Numbered from the stretch's first letter, positions 35,451 to 44,910 are shown. The stretch: DNA of 64,000 bases from an uncultured Alsobacter sp. (GCF_945952055.1 NZ_CAMFHB010000009.1:104922-168921), one strand, 5' to 3'. Numbers and translations are program-made. The notes: generated by a model not told the origin, from the letters alone.

Positions 35451-36820
35451 GTCGCGACCGTGGTTGCGAGGGCCAGCGCGGGGGCCGGGGTGGCGGGCAC
35501 CGGCGCCGCCTGCGGAATGCCCTTCCCGGCGAGATGGAACAGGACCGAGACATAGGCGGCGATCAGCACCGCGTAGAGCGCGAGATACATGGCGAGCGTC
35601 GTCCCGATCATCGCGGCGGGAACCTGGGACGCCGCCTGAGCCGTGGTGAGGACCCCCGTCACCAGCCAGGGCTGGCGGCCGATCTCGGTCACGTACCAGC
35701 CGGCGAGCGTCGCCACCCAGCCGGAGAACGTCATGGCCACGAGCACGACGGCGAGGGGGGCAGCGATGTCGCCCTTTCGGCGCAGCCGCCACGCCGCGAT
35801 CCACGACACCGCGAGCATCAGCACGCCGATTCCAACCATAATGCGGAAGGCGAAGAACACCGGCGCCACGGGCGGATGGTTGACGGTGCCGTCGGCGGCG
35901 ACGAAGTCGTTGAGACCCGGGACCACGCCCGCCGGCGAGTGCTTGAGGATCATGCTGGCGCCGGACGGGACCCCGATCTCGAAGGTGTTGCGCCGCTGGC
36001 CCGCGTCGGGGACGGCGAACAGGAGGAGCGGCACGTGGGAGCGCGTCTCCCAGTTGCCCTCCATGGCCGCGACCTTGGCGGGCTGGTGCTCGAGGGTGTT
36101 AAGCCCGTGCAGGTCGCCCACCACGATCTGCACCGGGATGAGCAGGGCGGCGAGCGCCACGCCGGTGCGCATGGCCGCCATCACGTCGGGGCCGCGGTCC
36201 CGGCGCAGCCAGCGATAGGCCGACAGGCCGGCGACCAGGAAGGCGCAGGTCAGTCCCGACGCCAGCAGCATGTGGGCGAGCCGGTAAGGCATCGACGGGT
36301 TGAAGACGATGGCCCACCAGTCCGTCGCGTGGGCCACCCCGTCGCGCAGCTCGAAGCCGGCCGGCGTGTGCATCCACGAGTTCAGCACCAGGATCCAGAA
36401 GGCCGACATGGTGGTGCCGAAGGCGACCAGGACCGTCGCGCCCGTGTGAACCCAGTTCGGCACCTTGCGGAAGCCGAACAGCATGATCCCGAGGAAGGTG
36501 GCCTCCAGGAAGAAGGCGGTGAGCACCTCGTAGGCGAGCAGCGGGCCGGCGATGTTGCCCACCCGCTCCATGAAGCCCGGCCAGTTGGTGCCGAACTGGA
36601 AGCTCATCGTGATCCCGGAGACGACGCCGAGCGCGAAGGACAGCGCGAACACCTTCACGAAGAACCGGTAGGCGTCCATCCAGCGCGTGTCGCCGGAGGC
36701 GTTGAAGCGCAGCTTGAAGTAGAGCAGCACCCAGCCGAGCGCGATCGTGATCGTCGGGAAGAGGATGTGGAAGGAAATGTTCGCGCCGAACTGGATGCGC
36801 GCGAGAAGGGTGGGGTCCAT
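35447..36820 (-). CDS. cydA: Cytochrome bd / cyanide-insensitive quinol oxidase subunit I
   Basis: A 457-residue subunit carrying the hemes. H19 (NISFHILFPT) and E99-type FLEATFL, the later heme-ligand H in YRLAHMLLAS, and the quinol-site GWVATLAGWYVTEIGRQPW are visible. The Q-loop is short, as in the CIO/CioA branch that is less cyanide-sensitive. It reduces O2 to water with quinol without proton pumping, useful at low oxygen. It follows a GbsR-type regulator gene by 43 bases on the same strand. Confidence 0.92.
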   Translation of the reverse strand: MDPTLLARIQFGANISFHILFPTITIALGWVLLYFKLRFNASGDTRWMDAYRFFVKVFALSFALGVVSGITMSFQFGTNWPGFMERVGNIAGPLLAYEVLTAFFLEATFLGIMLFGFRKVPNWVHTGATVLVAFGTTMSAFWILVLNSWMHTPAGFELRDGVAHATDWWAIVFNPSMPYRLAHMLLASGLTCAFLVAGLSAYRWLRRDRGPDVMAAMRTGVALAALLIPVQIVVGDLHGLNTLEHQPAKVAAMEGNWETRSHVPLLLFAVPDAGQRRNTFEIGVPSGASMILKHSPAGVVPGLNDFVAADGTVNHPPVAPVFFAFRIMVGIGVLMLAVSWIAAWRLRRKGDIAAPLAVVLVAMTFSGWVATLAGWYVTEIGRQPWLVTGVLTTAQAASQVPAAMIGTTLAMYLALYAVLIAAYVSVLFHLAGKGIPQAAPVPATPAPALALATTVAT

Positions 36821-36863
36821 GGCGTCGGGGGTCCTATGGCCGGGATCTTGGCTCCAGGGCTCG

Positions 36864-37439
36864 TCAGGCGTCCCGGGCGGCTTTTCCCTTGCCGCCGGGC
36901 AACGTGAGGATCTTGTCCTTGAAGTCGAGGACCTTGACGACCTTCGAGCCGAGGCTGAGGAGCTGGATGAGCCGCTCGGTCTCCAGCTTCTGCACGTCGG
37001 AATACCAACCGGTCATCAGCTCGATGAGCTCGTGCATCTCGCGCATCCGGTCCTGGGCGTGGCGCTCGGCCTCGGAGTCGGGCGAGCGCATCAGGAGTTC
37101 GCGCAGCATCGTCAGCGTGGGGTCGATCTCGCGCTTCTTGCGCTCGTCGACGAGCGTGCGGACGATCGCGTAGATGTCGTCGGGCGTCGCGAAGAACTCG
37201 CGCCGGTCTCCCGCGACGGAGCGCTGCCGCAACAGGTTCCAGGCCTGCAGCTCCTTCAGCCCCATCGAGACGTTCGACCGCGAGATGCCGAGGCGTTCGA
37301 CGATGTCGTCGGCACACAGCGGCCGCTCGGCGACGAACAGCACGGCGTAGATCTGGCCGACCGTGCGGTTGATGCCCCAGCGGCTGCCCATCTCGCCGAA
37401 GTGCAGGACGAAAGCTTCGCACAGAGGGGGGAGCTGCAT
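36864..37439 (-). CDS. GbsR/MarR-family transcriptional regulator of the cyd operon
   Basis: A 191-residue winged-helix regulator with the GbsR-type pattern GINRTVGQIYAVLFVAERPL and recognition helix LGISRSNVSMGLKELQAWNLL, followed by a long helical dimerisation tail. ATG at 37439 has GAGGA 5-6 bases upstream; the TTG at 37451 is less likely. It is the first gene of a gbsR-cydA-cydB operon and has a perfect palindrome just upstream, so autoregulation with the oxidase is likely. Confidence 0.85.
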   Translation of the reverse strand: MQLPPLCEAFVLHFGEMGSRWGINRTVGQIYAVLFVAERPLCADDIVERLGISRSNVSMGLKELQAWNLLRQRSVAGDRREFFATPDDIYAIVRTLVDERKKREIDPTLTMLRELLMRSPDSEAERHAQDRMREMHELIELMTGWYSDVQKLETERLIQLLSLGSKVVKVLDFKDKILTLPGGKGKAARDA

Positions 37440-37452
37440 CGCATTCCTCAAT

Positions 37453-37470
37453 TTTCAGGAATTCCTGAAA
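37453..37470. promoter_or_regulatory. Perfect 18-bp palindromic operator of the GbsR-cyd operon
   Basis: TTTCAGGAATTCCTGAAA lies 13 bases upstream of the regulator's ATG. A weaker dyad (TTGGAATATCCCAA) follows at 37473-37486. The position near the ribosome site and the promoter fits a repressor site for the encoded GbsR protein. Confidence 0.65.
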
Positions 37471-37692
37471 TATTGGAATATCCCAATCCTGTCCATGGGG
37501 TGGGATGTCGCGGGCACGGCCGCGGCGCCGCGCTCCGACTGCCCCCAAAAGGGTAGGCCCTGGCGGATCTCCGGCCACGAGAGGCCATGGACAGGCGCCG
37601 GCAGAGCCAAGCACAATCGGAAGTAGAGCCGCCGGTGTGGCGGCCCAGCAGGACTCGTCTCGAGCTTTGGGCAGAATGCCCAGGAGGATCCG

Positions 37693-37959
37693 ATGCGCCC
37701 GTTGTCCCTGCCGTTCGCCTTCGCCACCGCCCTCGCCAGCGCCTTCGTCATTGGCCAGGCCCAGGCCGCCCAGGAGATCCTGAAGAAGGAGCCGCCGGCC
37801 GGCGCTCTGCGCTATGGGCAGATCATCTACGTCGACAATGGAAAATGCCCGAAAGGGCAGGTCATGCAGGTGATGGGCGGCCATATCAGCGCCAACACGA
37901 AGCGCAATTTCGGGACCACCAACACGGCCCGCGAGCGCAAGTGCGTCGCGCGGCCCTGA
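37693..37959 (+). CDS. Small secreted DUF6719-like protein
   Basis: An 88-residue exported protein with signal peptide 1-26 (FVIGQAQAAQ). The mature part has KEPPAGALRYGQIIYVDNGKCPKGQVMQV and ends RERKCVARP, with two cysteines that could form a disulfide. The strong AGGAGGA ribosome site supports translation. Function unknown. Confidence 0.75.
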   Translation: MRPLSLPFAFATALASAFVIGQAQAAQEILKKEPPAGALRYGQIIYVDNGKCPKGQVMQVMGGHISANTKRNFGTTNTARERKCVARP

Positions 37960-38163
37960 CCGCCGGCGGACCGGCGCGTCCGGCCTGACGACGGCATCCT
38001 CCAGATCCGCTTTTCGCAACGGGCCGCGCCCGGGGCACTTGCCACTTGTGCCGGCTTCGCACACACTCCGCTGCACACAGGAAGGCCTCGCTCGGTATAC
38101 ACGAGCGCTCCGCCCGACGCGCCCTGCGCGGGTGACGAAAAGGGGCCGCAGGGGGAGGTGTCG

Positions 38164-38980
38164 TTGGCGAGCCGCAGCATCTCGGTCCATCACCTGACGG
38201 CTCCCGAGCTCCCGGCGCCAGACTTCGTGAGCGCGGCCGCCGGGGCCGGCTGCGCCAAGGTCGCCCTGTTTCGTGCAATCGACCAATCGGCCCGGCGTGC
38301 ACTACCCCGTCGTCGCTTCCGGGGAAGCGGCCCGGGCCACCCGCCGCAGGCTGGCCGACACGGGCGTGGAGGCCTATGCGCTCGACGCCTTCATCCTGCG
38401 CCCGGACACGCTGGTGCCCGACTTCGAGCCCGCGCTCGCGGTGGGGGCGGAGCTCGGCGGCCGGCGCATCACGGCCCTGGTGGGCGATCCGGACGCCGGC
38501 CGTGCCCGCGACCGCTTCTCCGCCCTGTGCGACCTCGCGGCCTCGCACGGTCTCGCGGTGCACCTCGAATTCCACGCCATGAGCACCATCCGGACGCTGG
38601 CCGCGGCCCGGGCGTTCCTGGGCCACGACCATCCCGCGGGCGCCGGCATCGCCGCGGATTCCCTCCACCTCTTCCGGTCCGGCGAGGGCCCGCGTGCCCT
38701 CACGCAGGACAGCCCCGTTCCCGTGGTCTACGCGCAGCTCTGCGACGGCCCGGCGACGATTCCCGCCGACCGCGTGCTCGACGAGATGGTCAACGACCGC
38801 GGCGTGCCGGGCACCGGGGCGTTCGACCTGCAGGGCTTCGTGCGTGCCTTGCCGCCCGACGTCGTGATCGATCTCGAGGTGCCATGCCGCGCCCTGCGGG
38901 AGCGCGGCATGGCCCCCTACGACATCGTCGGCCATGTCGTGTCCGCCGGACGCGCGGTGATCGCGGCGGCCGAAGGCTGA
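38164..38980 (+). pseudogene. Frameshifted TIM-barrel (sugar phosphate isomerase/epimerase-like) gene
   Basis: A start at TTG 38164 (after GGAGG) encodes the first strand of an AP-endonuclease-2/xylose-isomerase-like barrel (ISVHHLTAPELPAPDFVSAAAGAGCAKVALF). At 38272 one extra C shifts the frame. The continuation VQSTNRPGVHYPVVASGE runs in the next frame to 38980 with LVGDPDAGRA, HLEFHAMSTI and LCDGP motifs. Removing one base restores a protein of about 271 residues. The downstream part may be made from an internal start. Sequencing error cannot be excluded. Confidence 0.7.
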
Positions 38981-39029
38981 GACGACCGCCTTCCGGCGGG
39001 GCCGGGGGGCTGGACAGGGGAGGGACGCC

Positions 39030-39458
39030 ATGGCCTTCGATGGCCCGCCGGAGGACCGGCTCGCGATCCGTGAGCGGCTCGACGCCTATGGCGACGCGGT
39101 GATGCGCAAGGACGTCGAGGCCTGGATCGCCTGCTGGGCGGACGACGCGACCTGGGTGATCCGGGGTCAGACCCTGGTGGGTCTCGAGACCATCCGGAGC
39201 GCCTGGTTGAAGGCCATGGAGCGCTACGCCTTCGTCGGCTTCTACACGGCGCAGGCGGCCGTCGCGATCACCGGCGATGTGGCCCTGTCGCAGGCGCACA
39301 CCCTGGAATTCCTCGTGTCGCACGACGGCGCCGAGCGCCGCCAGCACGGCTTCTACCGGGATCGCCTGGTGCGGCACGGCAGCGCCTGGCTCTTCGCCGA
39401 ACGCGCCTTCGACTGTCTCCACCCGCCGTCCGAACCCCAGCCCCGGAGCCTCCCATGA
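39030..39458 (+). CDS. SnoaL-like (NTF2-fold) protein
   Basis: A 142-residue alpha+beta barrel protein with the SnoaL-type N-terminus (IRERLDAYGDAVMRKDVEAWIACWADDATWVI) and a later cupped sheet. Members act as hydroxylases, isomerases or ring-dioxygenase small subunits; substrate unknown. Its stop overlaps the EthD-like gene (ATGA). Confidence 0.82.
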   Translation: MAFDGPPEDRLAIRERLDAYGDAVMRKDVEAWIACWADDATWVIRGQTLVGLETIRSAWLKAMERYAFVGFYTAQAAVAITGDVALSQAHTLEFLVSHDGAERRQHGFYRDRLVRHGSAWLFAERAFDCLHPPSEPQPRSLP

Positions 39459-40123
39459 TCACGCGCATCGGCCTCGCACCCCGTCGGCCGGGATTGGACG
39501 TCGACACCTTCCAGGCGCACTGGCGGGGTCGGCACGGCGAACTCGCCGCCCAACTCCCCGGGGTCAGGCGCTACTGGCAGAACCACGCCGTCCTGCGCGA
39601 CGGCGAGCCCCTGCTGCCCTGGACCGGGTTCGACGCCTGCGCCGAGATCGATTTCGAGAGCCTCGAGGCGATGGCCGGCGCCTTCGTCACCCCGCTCTAT
39701 CTGGGCCCGATCCGGGACGACGAGGCCTACCTGATCGAGAAGACGCGCGGCGGCATGGTGCTCACCCGGCGCACGATCCTGTCCGGCGCTCCGCACCTGG
39801 AGGGCATCCGTCTCCTGACCTTCCTGAGGGCTGCTCCGGGCAAGCCCGCGCGCGATCTCCAGGCCGCCCTGGCCGAGGCGCCGGACGTGCCCGAGGCGGT
39901 CGGCCGCGAACTCTGCGCCGCCCTCGACCCCGAGGAGGCGGGAGGGCACGTCAGCGTGTTCGACGCGGTGGAGGTCCTGTGGTTCGCCACCGCGCAGGAC
40001 GCGGAACGGCACGTCGTGTCCGCCGGCGCGCGGGCCCGCCGGGCGGGCTTCGCCGAACGCGTGCGCGGGGTGGAGCGGCTCATCGCACGGGTGCGCGTGA
40101 TGGTCGACGCGGCCGCCGGATGA
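39455..40123 (+). CDS. EthD-like protein, two tandem ferredoxin-fold halves
   Basis: A 222-residue protein. The first half has the EthD signature GLDVDTFQAHWRGRHGELAAQLPGVRRYWQNH; the second half appears to be a divergent repeat (GIRLLTFLRAAPGKPARDLQ). EthD accompanies the P450 EthB in ethyl tert-butyl ether degradation. Here a P450 and ferredoxin follow, so the protein is likely part of the same oxidation process, though its biochemical job is unknown. Confidence 0.72.
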   Translation: MITRIGLAPRRPGLDVDTFQAHWRGRHGELAAQLPGVRRYWQNHAVLRDGEPLLPWTGFDACAEIDFESLEAMAGAFVTPLYLGPIRDDEAYLIEKTRGGMVLTRRTILSGAPHLEGIRLLTFLRAAPGKPARDLQAALAEAPDVPEAVGRELCAALDPEEAGGHVSVFDAVEVLWFATAQDAERHVVSAGARARRAGFAERVRGVERLIARVRVMVDAAAG

Positions 40124-40241
40124 CGTGTTTCCCGTGTCTTGACACTCCTTCTGGAATATATACGCTGCCTTCAACGTGCATGCAGAAGTGCCGACAAAAT
40201 TATACGCACGAGAGGTCGACTGCGCACCGCAGGGAGGGCCG

Positions 40242-41465
40242 ATGACACCGGGGAACACCCTCGACGCAAGCGTGCCGGCGCATGTGCCCGCACATCTCGT
40301 CCATGGCTTCGACTACTACAATGCACCCGAACTGAAGCGCGAGCCGCACCGTTCGATGCACGAGTTCGTGAAGTCGCGCCCGCCGATCTTCTACACGCCT
40401 CACAATGGCGGCCACTGGGTGGTGGGACGCTCGTCCGACGCGCTGGAAATGTTGCGCCAGCCGGAGAACTTCTCCAGCGATCCGCAATACAATTGGGCGG
40501 CGCGCGTGCCGCGGACCGTGCCGCAGCAATACGATCCGCCGGATCTCACCGAATACCGCAAGATCATCTCGCCCTTCTTCTCGCCCGTGGCGATCCGCGC
40601 CATGGAACCGCAGATCCGGGCGGTGGCGCGCAGCCTCATCGCCGCCGTCGAGCCGCGCGGCGGCTGCGAGTTCCTGGAGGATGTCGCCGAGGAGTTCCCG
40701 GTCGTGGTGTTCCTGCAGATGGCGGGCGCGCCGCTGTCGGACCGTCACCACCTGGTCGACCTCGCCGACAAGGCCGTTCGCGATCCCGACCGCGCCGTGC
40801 GCATGCGGGTGGTGCTGAACCTCGCCGAGTACGTGAAGGCGTCCATCGCCGACCGCCGCCGCAACCCGGGCCCCGATCTCATCAGCCACATCGCCCAGGC
40901 GCGCTTCCACGACCGCCCGCTCACCGAGGACGAACTCGTCGGCATGGGCGTGCTGCTGTTCCTGGCGGGGCTCGACACGGTCGCCGCGGCGCTCGCCTTC
41001 AGCATGCTGTTTCTGGCCCGCAATCCCGCGCACTACGCGACCTTGCGGCGCGACCCGGCCACGATCGTGCCGGCGATCGAGGAGATCCTGCGGGTGCACG
41101 GCGTGGCCGGCATGGAGCGCGGCGTCACCCACGACTTCGAGTATGGGGGCGCTCCGATGCGCCGCGGCGACCGGATCCTGTTCGTGCCGCAGCTCTACGG
41201 CTTCGACCAGCCCGGCCTCGACGATCCCTTCAAGGTCGACTTCACCCGCTCCGTGAGCCCGCATCTCGCCTTCGGCGCGGGCCCGCATCGCTGCATCGGC
41301 TCGCACCTCGCGCGCACCGAGATGCGAGTGTTCCTGGAGGAGTGGATCGCCGCGGTGCCGTCCTTCGCCATCGCGCCGGGCGCGGACGTCGCCATGCGCG
41401 GCGGCAATGTCTGGTCGCCGGTCGCCCTGCCGCTCGTCTGGCCTGCTTCGGGAGCGGCCGCATGA
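40242..41465 (+). CDS. Cytochrome P450 monooxygenase
   Basis: A 407-residue soluble bacterial P450. The heme-binding loop FGAGPHRCIGSHLAR contains the thiolate cysteine, the I-helix reads FLAGLDTVAAAL (oxygen-activation groove), and the ExxR motif is EEILR. ATG at 40242 has AGGGAGG 5 bases upstream. A candidate promoter with TTGACA at 40139-40144 precedes it. Its stop overlaps the ferredoxin gene start, so the electron donor is made together with it. Substrate is unknown. Confidence 0.92.
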   Translation: MTPGNTLDASVPAHVPAHLVHGFDYYNAPELKREPHRSMHEFVKSRPPIFYTPHNGGHWVVGRSSDALEMLRQPENFSSDPQYNWAARVPRTVPQQYDPPDLTEYRKIISPFFSPVAIRAMEPQIRAVARSLIAAVEPRGGCEFLEDVAEEFPVVVFLQMAGAPLSDRHHLVDLADKAVRDPDRAVRMRVVLNLAEYVKASIADRRRNPGPDLISHIAQARFHDRPLTEDELVGMGVLLFLAGLDTVAAALAFSMLFLARNPAHYATLRRDPATIVPAIEEILRVHGVAGMERGVTHDFEYGGAPMRRGDRILFVPQLYGFDQPGLDDPFKVDFTRSVSPHLAFGAGPHRCIGSHLARTEMRVFLEEWIAAVPSFAIAPGADVAMRGGNVWSPVALPLVWPASGAAA

Positions 41466-41662
41466 AGATCGCGGTCGACCGCTCGGTCTGCGCCGGACAC
41501 GCGCTCTGCGCGTTGCGGGCGCCACGCGTCTACGTTCTGGACGAGGACGGCTACTGCGCCTCCGACGGCCAGGCCGTCCCGCCCGAGCTGGAGGAGGAGG
41601 CCGCGCAGGGCGCGGCCAACTGCCCCGAGCGGGCCATCACCCTGATCGAGGAGCCCGGCTGA
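41462..41662 (+). CDS. [3Fe-4S] ferredoxin, P450 electron donor
   Basis: A 66-residue ferredoxin with C10-AGHAL-C16 and a later CP (NCPERAI); the middle ligand position is histidine, which gives a 3Fe-4S rather than 4Fe-4S cluster. It overlaps the P450 gene by 4 bases. A ferredoxin reductase gene is not in the window. Confidence 0.9.
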   Translation: MKIAVDRSVCAGHALCALRAPRVYVLDEDGYCASDGQAVPPELEEEAAQGAANCPERAITLIEEPG

Positions 41663-41727
41663 GGGCGCTCCGCACCACATCGCACGGCAACGGGGGCCAT
41701 CGAAGCACCCCATCGGGAGGAGACGTG

Positions 41728-42855
41728 ATGAAGAAGGCAGCGCTTTTTGCGTCGGTTGCGGGCCTGCTCCTGAGCATGTCCACGGCCAGGGCCGCCGAGT
41801 ACACGGTCGCGATCATCCAGTCGATGTCGGGCGCGCTCGCCTTCGTCGGCGTGCCGCTGGTCGACGGCATGAAGCTCGCCGCGGAGGAGATCAACGCGAA
41901 GCAGGAGCTGGGTCCGGGCAACACGCTGAAGCTGATCATCGAGGACGACGAGACCAACCGCGCCCAGGCCGTCTCGCTGGTGAAGCGCCACGCCGCCGAC
42001 CCCAAGGTGCTGGCCATCATGGGCCCGACCACGACCGCCGTCGCCATCGCGGGCGCGCAGGCCGCCAACGAGGAGAAGATCGTCGCCCTGGTGACGACCA
42101 ACAGCCCCGAGATCGCCAAGACGGGCCCCTACGGCTTCCGCCTGTCGCAGCCGCCGGAAGTGCTCATGGAGGCCATCGGCAAGTATTCGGTCGAGAAGCT
42201 CGGCATCAAGGAATGCGTCCTGATCGGCGTGCTCGACAACGCCGCCTATGTCGAGCAGACGCAGGCCTACCAGGACTACGTGACCTCCAAGGGCGTCAAG
42301 ATCCTCGCGCGCGAGGGCATCAAGCAGGGCGACACGGACTTCTCCGCGCTCAGCGCCAAGGTCGCGTCCATGAACCCCGAATGCGTGTTCATGTCGGCCA
42401 TCGCGCCCACGGCGGCCAACCTCATCATCCAGCTCAAGCAGGCCGGCCTGCCGCCGACCACCAAGCTCGTGGGCATGAGCAGCATGACCTCGGCGGCGCT
42501 GTTCGAGGTGGGCGGCGCGGCGGTCGAGGGCCTCTATCTCGTCGGCGACTGGGTGCCCGGCGGCGGCTCCGAGCAAGGCAAGGCCTTCGCGGCCGCCTAC
42601 AAGAAGCGCTTCGGCACGGAGCCCGACAACTGGGGTCCGATGGGCTATGGCGGCCTGCGCGTCATGTCCGAGGCCATCCGCAAGTCCCTGCCCGACGCGA
42701 CCCGCGACAAGATCCGGGAGAACCTGGCTCAGATCAAGGACTACCCGACCCTCTTTGGCGGCGGGAAGTTCACCTACGACCCCCAGCGCGCCCCGCGCTA
42801 CGGCACCAACATCCTCGTCGTGAAGAACGGCCAGTTCGTCCTCGCGCCGAACTGA
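41728..42855 (+). CDS. livK: Branched-chain amino-acid-type ABC substrate-binding protein
   Basis: A 375-residue periplasmic binding protein of the Leu/Ile/Val type with signal peptide ending ARA near residue 22 and the core YTVAIIQSMSGALAFVGVPLVDGMKLAAEEIN. Its ATG at 41728 has GGGAGGAG upstream. In alphaproteobacteria such proteins often bind aromatic or short-chain acids rather than leucine; location after a P450-ferredoxin pair favours a xenobiotic or acid substrate. It pairs with the LivHMGF genes at 44.0-47.3 kb. The symbol marks family only. Confidence 0.88.
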   Translation: MKKAALFASVAGLLLSMSTARAAEYTVAIIQSMSGALAFVGVPLVDGMKLAAEEINAKQELGPGNTLKLIIEDDETNRAQAVSLVKRHAADPKVLAIMGPTTTAVAIAGAQAANEEKIVALVTTNSPEIAKTGPYGFRLSQPPEVLMEAIGKYSVEKLGIKECVLIGVLDNAAYVEQTQAYQDYVTSKGVKILAREGIKQGDTDFSALSAKVASMNPECVFMSAIAPTAANLIIQLKQAGLPPTTKLVGMSSMTSAALFEVGGAAVEGLYLVGDWVPGGGSEQGKAFAAAYKKRFGTEPDNWGPMGYGGLRVMSEAIRKSLPDATRDKIRENLAQIKDYPTLFGGGKFTYDPQRAPRYGTNILVVKNGQFVLAPN

Positions 42856-42896
42856 GCCGCACTGAAGTCGCTGTCATGCCCCCCAGCCCCCATCTC

Positions 42897-43007
42897 CCTC
42901 ATCCTGAGCAGCCCGCGCAGCGGGCGTGTCGAAGGACGCAGCATGCCCGCAACGCAACCGTTGTGGGTCCTTCGACACGCGGCCTTCGGCCGCTGTTCAG
43001 GATGAGG
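42897..43007. repeat. Paired REP-like palindromic units, head-to-head
   Basis: Two inverted copies of the same unit as at 5794-5902, here with the CCTCATCCTGA ends outside and the GTGTCGAAGGAC ends inside. The inner variable stems are CCCGC/GCGGG in one copy and CGGCC/GGCCG in the other. The element lies after the livK stop. Confidence 0.85.
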
Positions 43008-43084
43008 AGGTGGGTGGCTGGTGGAGCATTCCTGTGCGTTTCGTCTCCCGCAAACTGCGCTAGCTCCACCCGCCGGGCCATCCC

Positions 43085-44023
43085 ATGAAGGTCGTCGTTT
43101 TCGGCGCCACCGGAGACCAGGGGAGGGCGCAGGTGCGCGCCCTCGCCCAGGCGGGGCACACACCGCTTGCCGTCAGCCGCGGGGGCAACCACGCCTCGGC
43201 CTTCGGCGGCGAGGTCCAGCCCTTGCGGGCCGACTTCGGCGACCATGGCAGCCTGGCCCGGGCCGTCGCGGCCGGCGACGCGGTGTTCATCAACCTGCCG
43301 TCGACGTCGTTCCAGGCGGCCGCGCCGCTGGTCGCCGCGACCGCCGCCATCGCCGGCGCAGCCAGGGCGGCGGGATCGCGCGCCATCGTCTTCAACACGA
43401 GCCTGCCGGTTCCGCGCGACAAGCTGGGTTTTGCCGCGCAGGACGCCCGCCACGAGATGCGCCGCGCGGTCCTGGATGCCGGCGTGCCGGCGGTGATCGT
43501 CCAGCCGGTCGTCTTCCTCGACAACCTGCTGAAGGCCTGGGCCTGGCCCTCCATCGCCGCGAGCGGCACGATCGTCTACCCGCACAAGGAGACGCTCGAC
43601 GTCAGCTGGATCTGCCACGACGATCTCGCGGCGCTCATGGTGGCGGCGCTGGAGCGCCCGGCGCTCGCCGGCTCGATCTTCGACGTCGGCGGGCCTGACA
43701 CGGTGCGCGGTCCCGAACTCGCCCGGCGGCTCGGCGCCGCCTGGGGTCACCCCATCGCCTTCCGCAGCCAGTCGATCGAGGACTTCTGCGCCGGGATGAA
43801 CGCCGTGTTCGAGCGCGTCGCCACGCTGGAGGCCGACCGGCTGGTGGGCGAGCTCGGCCGCATCTACCGCTGGTACAACGAGGCACCCGAGCATCCCTTC
43901 AAGGTGGACATGGCCCCCGTGCTCGCGAAGCTCCCCGTGACGCTGACGCCCATCGCCACGTGGGCCGCGCGGCAGACGCTTCCCGGCCCCATCGGCGGGC
44001 CGGCCGGGAGCCCCGCCGCATGA
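43085..44023 (+). CDS. NmrA-like NAD(P)-binding protein
   Basis: A 312-residue Rossmann-fold protein with GATGDQGR at 7-14 and the NmrA-type continuation VRALAQAGHTPLAVSRGG. It may be a nucleotide-sugar-like epimerase relative or a redox sensor; no active-site tyrosine pair is evident. Its stop overlaps livH (ATGA), so it belongs to the transporter operon. Confidence 0.8.
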   Translation: MKVVVFGATGDQGRAQVRALAQAGHTPLAVSRGGNHASAFGGEVQPLRADFGDHGSLARAVAAGDAVFINLPSTSFQAAAPLVAATAAIAGAARAAGSRAIVFNTSLPVPRDKLGFAAQDARHEMRRAVLDAGVPAVIVQPVVFLDNLLKAWAWPSIAASGTIVYPHKETLDVSWICHDDLAALMVAALERPALAGSIFDVGGPDTVRGPELARRLGAAWGHPIAFRSQSIEDFCAGMNAVFERVATLEADRLVGELGRIYRWYNEAPEHPFKVDMAPVLAKLPVTLTPIATWAARQTLPGPIGGPAGSPAA

Positions 44024-44910
44024 TCGCGCAGCAGCTCCTCAACGGCCTCATCACCGGCTCGGTCTACGCGCTCTTCGCGCTCGGTTTCACGCTCGTCTTC
44101 GGCACGCACAAGATCCTGAACCTCGCCCACGGCAGCGTGTTCATGAGCGGTGCCTTCGCCGCCTATTTCGCCGTGTTGAACGGGCTGCCGCTGTGGTTCG
44201 CCATGGTGCTGGCCATGCTGTGCGGCGGCCTCGTGTGCTACGTCATCGAGCTTGCCGCCTTCCGGCCGCTGCGCTCGCGCGGCCAGATCGAGTTCGCCGC
44301 GCTGATCGCGTCCATCGGCGCCAACCTGATGATCTCGAGCCTGGCGCAGCGCATCTCGAACACCAAGGTCCTGCGCTTTCCCTTCGGCACCTTTCCCGTC
44401 CAGTTCTACACGGTAATGGGCGTGCGCATCTCGCTGCTGCAGATCGTCATCGTCTGCGTGGTGGCGATCCTGCTGGCGGGCCTGCTCTTCTACATGTACC
44501 GGACGTCGTTCGGCCGGCAGGTGCGCGCGGTCAGCGGCAACGAGCGCGCCGCGCGGCTGCTGGGCGTGAGCCCCAACGTGGTCTTCTTCCAGACCTTCTT
44601 CATCTCCGGGGCGCTGGCCGGCATGGCCGGCGTGCTGATCGGCCTCTCGTTCAACTCGATCCACTTCCTGATGGGCGAGCCGTACCTCCTGCGCGCCTTC
44701 GTGGTGGTGGTGCTGGGCGGGCTCGGCAGCATCACCGGCGCGGTGGTGGCCGGGCTTCTGCTCGGCGTCATCCAGACCCTGACGGTGGCCTACCTGCCGA
44801 CCGGCCTCTCCGACGCGATCATCTTCTCGCTCCTGTTCATCATCCTCCTGGTGCGTCCGAGCGGGCTTTTCGGCAGCGCCATCACCGCCACCGCGGCGAG
44901 GCGCCAGTGA
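44020..44910 (+). CDS. livH: Branched-chain amino-acid-type ABC permease LivH
   Basis: A 296-residue inner-membrane permease with about eight helices. The pattern NGLITGSVYALFALGFTLVFG and GGLGSITGAVVAGLLLG are LivH hallmarks. It is translationally coupled to the NmrA-like gene and to livM downstream. Confidence 0.92.
   Translation: MIAQQLLNGLITGSVYALFALGFTLVFGTHKILNLAHGSVFMSGAFAAYFAVLNGLPLWFAMVLAMLCGGLVCYVIELAAFRPLRSRGQIEFAALIASIGANLMISSLAQRISNTKVLRFPFGTFPVQFYTVMGVRISLLQIVIVCVVAILLAGLLFYMYRTSFGRQVRAVSGNERAARLLGVSPNVVFFQTFFISGALAGMAGVLIGLSFNSIHFLMGEPYLLRAFVVVVLGGLGSITGAVVAGLLLGVIQTLTVAYLPTGLSDAIIFSLLFIILLVRPSGLFGSAITATAARRQ

Noticed and set aside
40139..40164. Full sigma-70 promoter with TTGACA and TATATA before the P450 gene
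   Set aside because: The spacing of 12 bases between the two elements is too short for a normal promoter; only the -35-like element is noted.
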